From Nocardia sp. CY41 (GTDB lineage: Bacteria > Actinomycetota > Actinomycetes > Mycobacteriales > Mycobacteriaceae): 64,000 nucleotides of DNA. The stretch is from positions 62,001-126,000 of the forward strand of contig NZ_VUOS01000021.1 of the NCBI RefSeq assembly GCF_009829325.1. The letters are read 5' to 3'. The translations under genes were made by a program, and so were the position numbers. The notes below the pieces were generated by a model, which was not told the DNA's origin, did no database searches, and saw only the letters and a list, made by a program, of their open reading frames with translations. Of this stretch, positions 44,414-54,569 are shown piece after piece; the first letter of the stretch is position 1; each line of letters begins with the position of its first letter.

Positions 44414-44879
44414 AGAGAAGCTCCACTCTCGGTTGTCCAGCATCCTCACCGCGCCGTCGGGACCGAGTGAAGATCACCCAACAGTATTTCGGGAATACTC
44501 GCCTGTCACATTCTCCAGGACTGGAGAGAATGGGACTGTGCTGGGCAACACAACCTTGCCATCGGAATTACCGGATCGGAAGCCCCATTTGCGGCGGTCT
44601 TCCGGACCGCATGCAGGTTCGAACAGCCCCCGCTACCAGGACCGATCGTTACGTCAGCCGCATGGCCGCCAACGCGCCGGGAAAATTAATGGAACTCTAA
44701 GATTTGCCGGCGGAGTGCTGAAGAATCGCTTCTCGCCGTCGAATTCGAGAACCGGCCGTTCGGCGGCACGGATGTGCGGGGCACCACACCGCGGGGAGAA
44801 CTGCCGGGCGAGATCGCGCTCCACCTACCCAGTCGACAGCCGGCCCGCCGCTCCCAGAGTGTGGGATTACATTGACACC
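44414..44879. promoter_or_regulatory. Divergent regulatory region with two inverted repeats
   Basis: 466 bases between the IniB-like gene and the response regulator, AT-richer around 44470-44720. AGTATT-TCGGG-AATACT lies at 44483-44499 and CATTCTC...GAGAATG at 44509-44532. Either may be a binding site for the adjacent response regulator or another factor. No gene is recognisable. Confidence 0.5.
44868..44873 (+). promoter_or_regulatory. -10 element of the response-regulator gene
   Basis: TACATT ends six bases before ATG 44880, so transcription would begin at or next to the start codon and the mRNA would be leaderless. There is no Shine-Dalgarno before this ATG, which agrees. Confidence 0.45.
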
Positions 44880-45572
44880 ATGGCCGGACAACGAATCCTG
44901 GTCGCGGACGACGAGGTTCGCGTCCTCGCGTCGCTGCGGCGGGGCCTGGAGCTCTCCGATTTCGAGGTCGTCACCGCGTCCGACGGGGCCGAAGCGCTGA
45001 GCATGGTCCGCGCCACCACGCCCGACGCGATGGTGCTCGATGTCAACATGCCCGAACTCGACGGCGTCGGCGTGGTCACCGCTCTGCGGGCGATGGGCAA
45101 CGACATCCCGATCTGTGTGCTCAGCGCGCGCACCGCGGTCAGTGACCGGATCGCCTGCCTGGAGCGCGGAGCCGACGACTACCTCACCAAGCCGTTCGAT
45201 CTCGGCGAGTTGGTCGCCCGGTTGCACGCACTGCTGCGGCGCAGCCGGAAACCGGTACGGCGGCCGGAGGAGGTGCGCGCGGTCGGGCGGGTGCGCATCG
45301 ACCCGGCCGGGCGCAGGGTGCTGGCCGGAGACCGACCGGTGGAGCTGACGAAACGGGAATTCGAGGTGCTCGCCCTGCTCGCCGAGCACGCGGGCATCGT
45401 GCTCGGCCGCGAGCGGATCCTGTCCGCCGTCTGGGGATACGACTTCCCCACCGACACCAACGTCGTCGACGTGTTCGTCTCCTATCTGCGACGCAAACTG
45501 GAGGCGGACGACGTGCCCCGGGTGATCCACACCGTGCGCGGCGTCGGCTTCGTCCTCCGGGAGGAACCATGA
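44880..45572 (+). CDS. OmpR/PhoB-type response regulator, PrrA-like
   Basis: A 230-residue protein. The receiver domain has the acidic pair DDE at 10-12, phospho-acceptor D54 (VLDVNMPELDG) and K104 (YLTKPF). The C-terminal winged helix ends YLRRKLEADDVPRVIHTVRGVGFVLR. The sequence is close to M. tuberculosis PrrA throughout (SLRRGLELSDFEV, VSVVTALRAM-like stretch, TNVVDVFVSYLRRKLE). PrrA is essential there and linked to early intracellular growth and respiration. The longer frame from 44382 has no support. Overlaps the kinase gene by four bases. Confidence 0.93.
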   Translation: MAGQRILVADDEVRVLASLRRGLELSDFEVVTASDGAEALSMVRATTPDAMVLDVNMPELDGVGVVTALRAMGNDIPICVLSARTAVSDRIACLERGADDYLTKPFDLGELVARLHALLRRSRKPVRRPEEVRAVGRVRIDPAGRRVLAGDRPVELTKREFEVLALLAEHAGIVLGRERILSAVWGYDFPTDTNVVDVFVSYLRRKLEADDVPRVIHTVRGVGFVLREEP

Positions 45573-46825
45573 GCAGGTCACCGTCGCTGCGCACCCGGGT
45601 GGCCGTCGTCTCGGGGGTGGTCGCGGCGCTGGTCGCGCTCACCTTGACGATCACCTTCGCGGCTCTGCTCGACGCCACCGGCGAACGCCAGCTGGACGAG
45701 ACCGTCTCCTCGATGGCGGTGCGCGTCGCCGGGCCGCTGGAAGCGGTTCCCGCGCAACCGGGTCCACCGGCCGCGGCCCCGTTGTCCCCCCGGCAGGCGC
45801 CCGCGGACGCACGCGGGCCGGGTGCGCCCGCCGACGCGGCGATCGCCCGGGTCGACGGTCTGCCCGGCGTGCTGGTCGCGCTCGATCCCGACCGCGATGT
45901 CGTGGCGTCGGCCATTCACCGCAGTCAGCGCATCGGGTTCGGCATCGGCGTCGCGGGCGCGCTCCTGGCCGCCCTGCTCGGCTGGTTCCTGGCCGGATTC
46001 GCCGCGCGTCCACTGCGCCGCCTGGCCGACGCCACCCATCGCATCGACACCCTGGAGGAACTGCCGCCCTTGTCCGGCCGGGGCGCGCGGGAAGCCGAGG
46101 AACTCTCCGACGCGATCACCCGCATGCTCGCCCGGCTGGAGGCCGCGCACCGCGCCACCCAGCGCGCGCTGAGCGGCGCGCGCGACTTCGCCTCGGTCTG
46201 CGCGCACGAATTGCGGACGCCGCTCACGGCTTTGCGCACCGACCTGCAGGTACTTGCCACCAAAGCGATACCGGACGAGCAGCGCGGCGCGATCCTGTCC
46301 GAGGTACTGCTGGCCGAGCGGCAGATCGAGAACACCCTGACCGACCTGGAACGCCTCGCGCTCGGCGAACTCACCGAGCCGGACGTCTTCGAACCGTTCG
46401 ACCTCTGCGACACCCTGGACCGGGCGGTGCACGACGCCCGGCGCAGGCATCCCGGAGTCGACGTCCGGCTCGCCGAATGCGCCCCGGTCACCGTCACCGG
46501 TCTGCCCGGCGGCGTCCTGCTCATCGTCACGAACGCCGTCGCCAACGCCGTGCAACACGGTCGTGCCCGAACCGTCACCGTCACCGCGCGGTCCGGTCCG
46601 GAGGACACCGTGGAAATCCACGTCGACGACGACGGCCACGGCATCCCCGAGGCGCTGCGCGCCGACGCCTTCGACCGCTTCGTCAAAGGGCCCGGCTCCC
46701 CCGGCTCCGGCCTCGGTCTGGCCTTGGTCCGCCAGCAGGCCGAATTGCACTCCGGCACCGCGGAACTCGGCGAGAGCCCCTTGGGCGGCGCCCGCCTGCG
46801 CGTACGGCTGCGCACGGCGGGCTAG
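45569..46825 (+). CDS. Sensor histidine kinase, PrrB-like
   Basis: A 418-residue kinase. Membrane helices lie at about 12-33 and 122-144. They bracket an extracytoplasmic domain of only about 85 residues, rich in Pro and Ala. A HAMP domain follows, then the H-box FASVCAHELRTPLTALRTDLQ (H213), N-box NAVANAVQHG, and G-boxes DDDGHGIP and GSGLGLALV. It would autophosphorylate and pass phosphate to the PrrA-like regulator. The signal is unknown. Coupled to the regulator gene by ATGA overlap. Confidence 0.92.
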   Translation: MSRSPSLRTRVAVVSGVVAALVALTLTITFAALLDATGERQLDETVSSMAVRVAGPLEAVPAQPGPPAAAPLSPRQAPADARGPGAPADAAIARVDGLPGVLVALDPDRDVVASAIHRSQRIGFGIGVAGALLAALLGWFLAGFAARPLRRLADATHRIDTLEELPPLSGRGAREAEELSDAITRMLARLEAAHRATQRALSGARDFASVCAHELRTPLTALRTDLQVLATKAIPDEQRGAILSEVLLAERQIENTLTDLERLALGELTEPDVFEPFDLCDTLDRAVHDARRRHPGVDVRLAECAPVTVTGLPGGVLLIVTNAVANAVQHGRARTVTVTARSGPEDTVEIHVDDDGHGIPEALRADAFDRFVKGPGSPGSGLGLALVRQQAELHSGTAELGESPLGGARLRVRLRTAG

Positions 46826-46829
46826 CCGC

Positions 46830-48707
<1,878 letters not shown>

Positions 48708-49040
48708 GGGTATCGGCAAACTGCCGTCCATCGTCCCATGCTGCTCTGCTGGTTTTTGCAGCGCCTGCGGTGCTGCGTGTTCACGGCCCCGGGAAGTCTC
48801 GCGTTCGAGCGACCGAGACTCGCGACTTCGTCGCATGCGCTTCGGTCGCTGGAACGCGAGACGGGCCGCGAACGGTGCTCGTAGGACTCGCATCCGGGCG
48901 GGTCGGAAGTGTGCTCGGGCGGCGGACCCTCGGTTCGCCGGTCCGTATGGCGCGCGGTTTCCTCGGGCGGCGAACGACCTCGGTGACACAACGGATCCCA
49001 CGCGGGTGAGAAGCGGCGGGTGCGCCGTTATTCTCCTGAG
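48708..49040. other. Divergent intergenic region with a long inverted repeat
   Basis: 333 bases between lepA and the PemK-like gene. It contains the inverted repeat 48796-48862 described separately and presumably both promoters. No gene recognised. Confidence 0.5.
48796..48862. repeat. 21-bp inverted repeat with an inner hairpin
   Basis: GTCTCGCGTTCGAGCGACCG(A) at 48796-48816 pairs with 48842-48862, with one mismatch in 21. The 25-base loop contains GCGAC-TTC-GTCGC (48822-48834), a second perfect hairpin. The whole can fold into a long cruciform or RNA stem upstream of lepA. Confidence 0.85.
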
Positions 49041-49595
49041 ATGGCCCGAAGTTGGAACTCCCTCGGCAAGCAGATCGGCCTCCTCGCTAAGCAACAGGGT
49101 CCAAAGATCGTCAAGCAGCAGGGTCCCCGGCTCGTCGACCGGCTCGTCGGGTCGCTGGCCCAGCGGCGCACGAACGGGGGCGTCGCGGTGCGGCCCGCCG
49201 CGTCGATACCGGTCCCCACCGCCGAACGGGCCCGGCAGATCGTCTACTCGCCGCAATTGGACGGCCGGGCCGATCCCGGGGAGATCGTCTGGACCTGGGT
49301 GCCGTTCGAAGAGGACCCGAGCAACGGCAAGGACCGGCCCGTGCTGGTGGTCGGCCGCGATCGGCGCACGCTGCTGGGCCTGATGCTGTCGTCGAATCCG
49401 GAACGCGCCTACGACCGCAACTGGATCGGCATCGGCAGCGGGTCCTGGGACCACGACGGCCGTCCGAGCTGGGTGCGGCTGGATCGGGTGCTCGACGTGC
49501 CGGAGGCGGGCATACGCAGGGAGGGCGCGATCCTGCCGCGCAAGACCTTCGACCTGGTCGCCCACCGGCTCTGCGCCGAATACGCCTGGCACTGA
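49041..49595 (+). CDS. PemK/MazF-fold family protein
   Basis: A 184-residue protein from ATG 49041. Residues 1-65 form an amphipathic, basic N-terminal helix region unlike classical toxins. From about 75 the PemK-like core is visible: ADPGEIVWTWVPFEEDPSNGKDRPVLVVG, then DRNWIGIGSGSWDHDGRPSWVRLDRVLDVP. The core matches the MazF barrel, but no antitoxin gene is adjacent, and its fixed position next to lepA suggests a housekeeping role. Nuclease activity is therefore uncertain. Confidence 0.87.
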   Translation: MARSWNSLGKQIGLLAKQQGPKIVKQQGPRLVDRLVGSLAQRRTNGGVAVRPAASIPVPTAERARQIVYSPQLDGRADPGEIVWTWVPFEEDPSNGKDRPVLVVGRDRRTLLGLMLSSNPERAYDRNWIGIGSGSWDHDGRPSWVRLDRVLDVPEAGIRREGAILPRKTFDLVAHRLCAEYAWH

Positions 49596-49602
49596 GGACG
49601 AC

Positions 49603-50007
49603 ATGTCGCGCGTACTCGGGCCGACCAAGATCGCCATGCTGGTCACCGACGTCGGTTTCCTGCTCTACTGGGCGATCGCGTTCGCCCGGGTGATCCCGCC
49701 CGAATGGGCCTACAAGGACTACGCCGACCCGATCCTCGGCGACTGGAACTACTCGTTCCTCGTGCTGGACCTCGCCGCGAGCGCCACCGGCCTGGCGAGC
49801 CTGTGCCGCGGGCCGGGCGGACGCACCCTGATGACCATCTCCTTGACGCTGACCAGCGTGGCCGGGCTGCAAGCCCTGGCATTCTGGACGCTGCGCGGCG
49901 ATTTCAGCCCGCTGTGGTGGGCGCCCAACCTCTTCTTGCTGCTGTTCCCCCTCCCCGCCTTGGTCACCCTGGTATGCGACGGCCCGCAGGAGCGAGCGGC
50001 GAGCTGA
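49603..50007 (+). CDS. Four-helix membrane protein, DUF5360 (YvaD)-like
   Basis: A 134-residue protein starting eight bases behind the PemK-like stop. Four hydrophobic helices are visible (about 8-28, 47-66, 74-95, 103-124). The pattern VTDVGFLLYWAI near the start, and DWNYSFLVLDLAAS in the middle, resembles the DUF5360 family of small membrane proteins with unknown role. Probably co-transcribed with the preceding gene. Confidence 0.8.
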   Translation: MSRVLGPTKIAMLVTDVGFLLYWAIAFARVIPPEWAYKDYADPILGDWNYSFLVLDLAASATGLASLCRGPGGRTLMTISLTLTSVAGLQALAFWTLRGDFSPLWWAPNLFLLLFPLPALVTLVCDGPQERAAS

Positions 50008-50046
50008 CGATGCCGCGGGCCGATGACCCGGGCGCGAACGCGCCGG

Positions 50047-50835
50047 TCAGGAGATCATGTCGCGGGAACGGCCGAACAGCAGGCCGTACAGCAGCGCGCC
50101 GAGGCCCCCGCCGATCAGCGGGAACACGATGAAAGCCCAGACCTGCCCCATCGCGCCGTCCTGATAAGGCGCCACGGCAAGACTGCGGGCCGGATTCACC
50201 GAGGTGTTGTCCACCGGGATCGACACCAAGTGGATCACCGCCAGCGTGACGCCGATGGACAGGCCGGCCAACGGCACGTCCGAGAGCTGGTCGGTGGACG
50301 ACAGCACCACGAACACCAGCAGCGCCGTGAGCATCACCTCGACGATGATCATGGCGGCGATCCCGAACCCGTTCTGCACGACCACCTCGCCCAGTGGCCC
50401 CCGGATCGCCGACGGACTGTGTTTGCCCCACCCGTTCGCGCCGAGACCGTCGACCGACCGGTCGTACGACGGCAGGTTCTTGGCCAGCGCGAACAGCACG
50501 AGTCCGGCGAGGAGCCCGCCGATCAACTGCGAGATCACATACCCGGCCGCGGACACGCCGCTGAGCCTGCCGAGCAACAGATGCCCCAGGGTGACCGCCG
50601 GGTTGACGTGACAGCCCGAGATCGGCCCGATGGAGTAGACGAGAAACATCAGCGACAGACCGAAGCCCAGCGCGACACCCAGCGGACCGACCTTGTTCCC
50701 CGCCAGCACCGCGGTGCCGACGCCACCCATCACCAGGACGAAGGTGCCGAGCGCCTCGGCGCCCCACTTCTTGCTCTCGGGGATCGGTTTGTTCTCGACA
50801 ACCTCTTCGACCATTTCCTGGGCCGTTGGAGACAT
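50047..50835 (-). CDS. Aquaporin (MIP family, AqpZ-like)
   Basis: A 262-residue channel protein with six membrane helices and two half-helices. Both NPA boxes are present: N78-P79-A80 (HVNPAVTLG) and N214-P215-A216 (SVNPARSLA), with the selectivity-filter Arg217 and a His at about 202 in helix 5. Arg plus His points to a water-selective pore rather than a glycerol facilitator. The N-terminus carries an acidic cytoplasmic stretch of 20 residues. Single gene. Confidence 0.95.
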   Translation of the reverse strand: MSPTAQEMVEEVVENKPIPESKKWGAEALGTFVLVMGGVGTAVLAGNKVGPLGVALGFGLSLMFLVYSIGPISGCHVNPAVTLGHLLLGRLSGVSAAGYVISQLIGGLLAGLVLFALAKNLPSYDRSVDGLGANGWGKHSPSAIRGPLGEVVVQNGFGIAAMIIVEVMLTALLVFVVLSSTDQLSDVPLAGLSIGVTLAVIHLVSIPVDNTSVNPARSLAVAPYQDGAMGQVWAFIVFPLIGGGLGALLYGLLFGRSRDMIS

Positions 50836-51447
50836 CTGTCCACCTTCCGCGTTCCAGACATGTACTCGGACGAGTCGTGGTACCGCTTCGACAACAGAGC
50901 CGCTCGAACAGCAACGGTTGCTCTGAGGACGCTACGCGAGTCGGATGATCTCTACAACGACTTCTGGACCGGTCGAGCGCCGCCGGAGAAGACACCGGGC
51001 AGCATCGACCCCGCCATGGCCCCGGCCGGCGGAGGGATGCTATCAGCGCAGGTGAAGCTGCCGTTTATGTTGTTATCCCGCCGCACGCGCTGCTCACCCG
51101 GTGCTGATATCCCGCGCCGGGCAGCGGTGCGGGCCCCGAGATAGCTGGGCCGGATCGACTCGCGGCGCCCTGGCCGGTACCGCGACGCCGGAAACACGTA
51201 GCCGCCGGTCTTCCCGGGACGCCGCGCAGTCCGATCTCCAAGGCTGGGATCAGCCGAACGCCCCGCTGCCCGGCGGAACGCGAGCCCGTCACCCGCGATT
51301 CGACCGGTCGGGTGTCGATTTCGTGTGCCGGACGGCGACTGGTAACCTCGACCTTCGGCGCTGCGTTACCCGTCCACCTCGGGTATGTCGCGCGCTCGAC
51401 GAACTTTCCCAGGACAGACCTACCAGACAGGAACACGAGGAACCGGC
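50836..51447. other. Intergenic region between aquaporin and rpsT
   Basis: 612 bases between divergent genes. I read both strands for small genes, RNA structures and riboswitch motifs and found none that could be supported. It must contain the aquaporin promoter and the rpsT promoter, the latter probably near 51330-51430. Confidence 0.45.
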
Positions 51448-51708
51448 GTGGCCAACATCAAGTCCCAGCTGAAGCGGATCCGCACCAACGAGGAAGCGCG
51501 CAAGCGCAACCAGTCGGTCAAGTCCGCGCTGCGCACCGCCATCCGCGGCTTCCGCGAGGCCGCGGCCGCCGGTGACAAGGAAGCCGCCGCCGAGCGCCTG
51601 CAGTTCGCCAGCCGCAAGCTGGACAAGGCCGCCTCGAAGGGCGTCATCCACGCCAACCAGGCCGCCAACAAGAAGTCGGCGCTGGCGCTGGCCTTCAACA
51701 AGATTTGA
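51448..51708 (+). CDS. rpsT: 30S ribosomal protein S20
   Basis: An 86-residue basic protein starting at GTG 51448 with GAGG upstream (MANIKSQLKRIRTNEEARKRN). The helical bundle sequence ending HANQAANKKSALALAFNK is typical of S20, which binds the 5' domain of 16S rRNA. The longer frame from 51385 is not supported. It is followed by two hairpins, the second a classical terminator. Confidence 0.97.
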   Translation: MANIKSQLKRIRTNEEARKRNQSVKSALRTAIRGFREAAAAGDKEAAAERLQFASRKLDKAASKGVIHANQAANKKSALALAFNKI

Positions 51709-51714
51709 TCCACC

Positions 51715-51735
51715 CGGTACCGCAGGCCGGTACCG
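51715..51735 (+). terminator. First hairpin downstream of rpsT
   Basis: CGGTACC (51715-51721) pairs with GGTACCG (51729-51735), loop 7 bases. It lies seven bases behind the stop codon and 20 bases before the main terminator. It may be an RNA 3'-end stabiliser. Confidence 0.5.
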
Positions 51736-51753
51736 CGCTCGTGCTGTGACGCA

Positions 51754-51787
51754 GCCGCCGTGGCCTCGATGACCACGGCGGCTTTTG
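51754..51787 (+). terminator. Intrinsic terminator of rpsT
   Basis: GCCGCCGTGG (51754-51763) pairs perfectly with CCACGGCGGC (51773-51782), with a 9-base loop and TTTTG directly after. This is the clearest rho-independent terminator in the window. Confidence 0.92.
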
Positions 51788-51870
51788 TCGTGCCCGGGCG
51801 GCAACCTGGCTGTGAGGCCGTTCTACCTGGGCTTTCAAGATTCGGCCCCCGCCGTGTCAGAGGTTCCAGC

Positions 51871-51876
51871 TACCAT
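51871..51876 (+). promoter_or_regulatory. -10 element of a leaderless gene
   Basis: TACCAT ends seven bases before ATG 51884, the same spacing as at the cysteine leader peptide. No Shine-Dalgarno precedes this ATG. Confidence 0.5.
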
Positions 51877-51883
51877 TCCGCGC

Positions 51884-52129
51884 ATGGTAACCGTGTATGC
51901 CAATCAGACGGTCGTCCGCGCCGAGGATCTGCCGGACGTGATCCGCGCGGCCGAGGTGCTCGGCTTCGGACTGAAGATCGAGAATGTGCTCGTTCCCGAC
52001 GACGACGGCGGTTACTCGTTGGAGTGGATCGTCACCCGGGACGAGGACGTGCCCGCCTACGAGGAGTGGGAAGGCCGCTACGAGGACGCGGACGACGACG
52101 GCGAACTGGTGCTGAGCTCGGCGGAATGA
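51884..52129 (+). CDS. Small acidic hypothetical protein (81 residues)
   Basis: ATG 51884 is chosen because it fits a leaderless promoter; the upstream part of the frame overlaps the rpsT terminator. The protein has a compact alpha/beta composition (AEDLPDVIRAAEVLGFGLKIENVLVPDDDGGYSLEWIV) and an acidic C-terminus rich in Asp and Glu. No motif is recognised. Function unknown. Confidence 0.72.
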   Translation: MVTVYANQTVVRAEDLPDVIRAAEVLGFGLKIENVLVPDDDGGYSLEWIVTRDEDVPAYEEWEGRYEDADDDGELVLSSAE

Positions 52130-52136
52130 CGCCCGG

Positions 52137-53282
52137 TCACGGCGCATCCAGGGCGGCGACGAGCCGGTCGAGCGCCGACTGGGATTCCGCGTCCGCGGCG
52201 CGGTAGATGATGATCCGCTGGTCGGGATCCTGCACGGGCATCAGCACCTCGTAGCTGACGACCAGCGGACCCACCAGCGGATGCCGCAACGGCTTGTTGC
52301 CCCGCCCCTGCACCCGCACGTCGTGGCGGGCCCACGCCTGCTCGAACTCCGCGCTGTACTCGGTGAACTCGGCGATCAACTCGGCCAGCGCCCGGTCGTC
52401 CGGGTGCGCGGCCCACGCCGCGCGCAGATCCGCGATGCCCTCCCGGATGATGCGTTCCCGCTCGACATAGAAATCCCGCATGCTCGGGTCGAGCAGGCAC
52501 AGCCACATGGAGTTGCGCTGCCGCTCCGGCAGCGCGCCGAAATCCGTGATCAACGCCGCCATCTCCCGGTTCCAGGCCAGGATGTCGTAACGGTGATTGA
52601 CCAGCATCGCGGGCAACGGCGAGAGGTCACACACCAGCATGGCCAGCGCGGGCGAGGGCACCGTGCTCGGCTTGCCGTGGTCGGGCTGCCGCTGCAGCGC
52701 CAGATCGAACAGGTAGGCGCGCTCGTCGTCGTTCAGGCACAGCGCCCGCGCCAGCGCGTTCAGCACCTCCACCGACGGTCGCAGGCCCCGCCCCTGCTCC
52801 AGCCGCACGATGTAGTCGGTACTCACGCCCGCCAGCTCGGCGACCTCTTCCCGCCGCAACCCGGGGGTCCGGCGCGTCTGCCTGCGCTGCGGCAAACCGA
52901 GATCGGCCGGCGTCAACCGCTCCCTGCGGGCACGGAGGAACGCTGCCATCTCGTGCACCCGATCCGCCCCACTGCCGGACCCCGCGTGGGTGCGCGGACT
53001 CCCACTGCCCGGCCCGAGATCACGGCGCTGAGCCGGGTCCGGGCCACTTCCGGGGCCGCCAGGGTCAGGCGAGCTGCCACCGCCTGGGCCGCGCTCGGGA
53101 CCGAGACTTTCGGCCGGGTCCGCGCCCGGCCCTGGCCCACTGTCGTTCCGTGGGCCGCCGTCGGCCCTGGGATCGTGGTGCTGCGCCGACGCGGCGCCGC
53201 TCCCGGGCCCACCATGGTTACGCGGGCTGCCGCGGCCGGGCCTGAGGTCGCGGCGCGGTATGGGGTTCACCGTGCCAGTCAT
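52137..53282 (-). CDS. XRE-family regulator, MmyB-like, with repeat-rich N-terminus
   Basis: The conserved part starts near residue 110 (VHEMAAFLRARRERLTPADLGL) and contains the helix-turn-helix (GLRREEVAELAGVSTDYIVRLEQGRG) and the MmyB-type ligand-binding domain (MLVNHRYDILAWNREMAAL...). If the first ATG is used, about 110 residues precede it, made of four degenerate 25-residue Gly/Pro repeats. The start could instead be an internal GTG or ATG at 52958 or 52949, the usual family length. Divergent from an aldo-keto reductase that it probably regulates. Confidence 0.85.
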   Translation of the reverse strand: MTGTVNPIPRRDLRPGRGSPRNHGGPGSGAASAQHHDPRADGGPRNDSGPGPGADPAESLGPERGPGGGSSPDPGGPGSGPDPAQRRDLGPGSGSPRTHAGSGSGADRVHEMAAFLRARRERLTPADLGLPQRRQTRRTPGLRREEVAELAGVSTDYIVRLEQGRGLRPSVEVLNALARALCLNDDERAYLFDLALQRQPDHGKPSTVPSPALAMLVCDLSPLPAMLVNHRYDILAWNREMAALITDFGALPERQRNSMWLCLLDPSMRDFYVERERIIREGIADLRAAWAAHPDDRALAELIAEFTEYSAEFEQAWARHDVRVQGRGNKPLRHPLVGPLVVSYEVLMPVQDPDQRIIIYRAADAESQSALDRLVAALDAP

Positions 53283-53309
53283 CACCGTCGATCCTACGGC
53301 TGCCTAGGA

Positions 53310-53322
53310 CTGGGCTTCCCAG
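53310..53322. promoter_or_regulatory. Candidate operator between MmyB-like regulator and aldo-keto reductase
   Basis: CTGGGCTTCCCAG is a palindrome with 5-bp arms around CTT. Another CTGGG half-site lies at about 53338-53343. The site is midway between the divergent starts, where a binding site is expected. Confidence 0.4.
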
Positions 53323-53406
53323 GATGAAGCTTCCCTTACTGGGCCGCGCGCGCCGTTGAAAACTGGCTTCCGACCACATGGCATCGCGAAACACAAGGAG
53401 CTGGAC

Positions 53407-54477
53407 ATGTCCGGAGCCCGCACCCTCGACACCTACCGGCTGCTCGGCCGCTCCGGCCTCAGGGTGTCTCCCCTGTCCTTGGGAACCATGACCTTCGGCG
53501 CCGACTGGGGCTGGGGCGCGGACCGGGACGAGGCCCGCAAGATCTTCGACACCTACGTCGACCGAGGTGGCAACTTCATCGACACGGCCAATCAGTACAC
53601 CAATGGCACCTCAGAGCAACTGCTCGGCGAATTCACCGCGGACAACCGCGAAAGCCTGGTGCTGGCCACCAAATACACCATGCTGCGCCGCCCCGGCGAC
53701 CCGAATTCCGGCGGCAACCACCGCAAGAGCATGGTCGGTTCGGTGGAGGCCAGCTTGCGCAGGCTGAAAACCGATTACATCGACCTGCTCTACCTGCACG
53801 CCTGGGACTTCCTGACCCCGGTCGAGGAAATCCTGCGCGGCATGGACGATTTGGTGCGCTCGGGCAAAGTGCTCTACGTCGGCATCTCCGACGCACCGGC
53901 CTGGCAGATCGCGCGGATGCAGACCATCGCCGACCTGCGCGGCTGGTCACCGCTGATCGCGCTGCAGATCGAGTACAGCCTGATCGAGCGGACCGTCGAG
54001 CGTGATCTCATCCCGATGGCACGCGAACTCGGGCTCGGCGTGATCCCGTGGTCGCCGCTGGCCAGCGGCGTGCTCACCGGTAAGTACAGCCGCGCCGACC
54101 TGGACCACGAAGTGGACGGATCGCCCGAGGGCAGCCGCAAGAACGTGGCCGCCGCCAACGGCTCGCTCACCGAACGCGGGCTCGCCATCGCCGACGTGGT
54201 GAAGCAGGTCGCGGGCGAGATCGGCAGAAGCCCGTCGCAAGTGGCGCTGGCGTGGACGCTGCTCGATCCCGCGGTCACGTCGCCGATCATCGGCGCGCGC
54301 ACCGCCGCGCAACTGGAGGACAACCTCGGCGCGCTCGACGTGGAGTTCGACGCCACTCAGCTCGCCCGGCTCGACCAAGCCGGCGCGGTGGAGCTCGGAT
54401 TCCCGCACGAATTCCTGAACCGCCCGATGACCCGAAGCGTCACCTTCGGCGATCTGAAAATCGAAGGGCGCGGCTGA
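53407..54477 (+). CDS. Aldo-keto reductase
   Basis: A 356-residue (alpha/beta)8 barrel. ATG 53407 has AAGGAG six bases upstream. The catalytic Asp and Tyr lie in FIDTANQYTNGTSE, the Lys in LATKYT and the His in LLYLHAWD. The NADPH-binding C-terminal sequence SPIIGARTAAQLEDNLGAL is typical. Such enzymes reduce aldehydes and ketones; the sequence resembles the group close to the potassium-channel beta-like reductases. Probably controlled by the divergent MmyB-like regulator. Confidence 0.94.
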   Translation: MSGARTLDTYRLLGRSGLRVSPLSLGTMTFGADWGWGADRDEARKIFDTYVDRGGNFIDTANQYTNGTSEQLLGEFTADNRESLVLATKYTMLRRPGDPNSGGNHRKSMVGSVEASLRRLKTDYIDLLYLHAWDFLTPVEEILRGMDDLVRSGKVLYVGISDAPAWQIARMQTIADLRGWSPLIALQIEYSLIERTVERDLIPMARELGLGVIPWSPLASGVLTGKYSRADLDHEVDGSPEGSRKNVAAANGSLTERGLAIADVVKQVAGEIGRSPSQVALAWTLLDPAVTSPIIGARTAAQLEDNLGALDVEFDATQLARLDQAGAVELGFPHEFLNRPMTRSVTFGDLKIEGRG

Positions 54478-54569
54478 TCATCGCTGCGCGTGCGGCGAAT
54501 CACCCTTCGATCAGTTCGGGGCCTCCGCACCGTCCACATCGGTGACAACACCGACCGCGGAGGACGACC

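Noticed and set aside
48708..49646. Long N-terminal extension of LepA
   Set aside because: The open frame crosses the inverted repeat and the oppositely oriented PemK-like gene; LepA homology begins near 48707.
49041..50007. Toxin-antitoxin module
   Set aside because: The PemK-like protein has no small antitoxin neighbour; the following gene is a four-helix membrane protein.
50836..51447. Riboswitch or small RNA upstream of rpsT
   Set aside because: No conserved riboswitch core motif or strong structured element was found on either strand.
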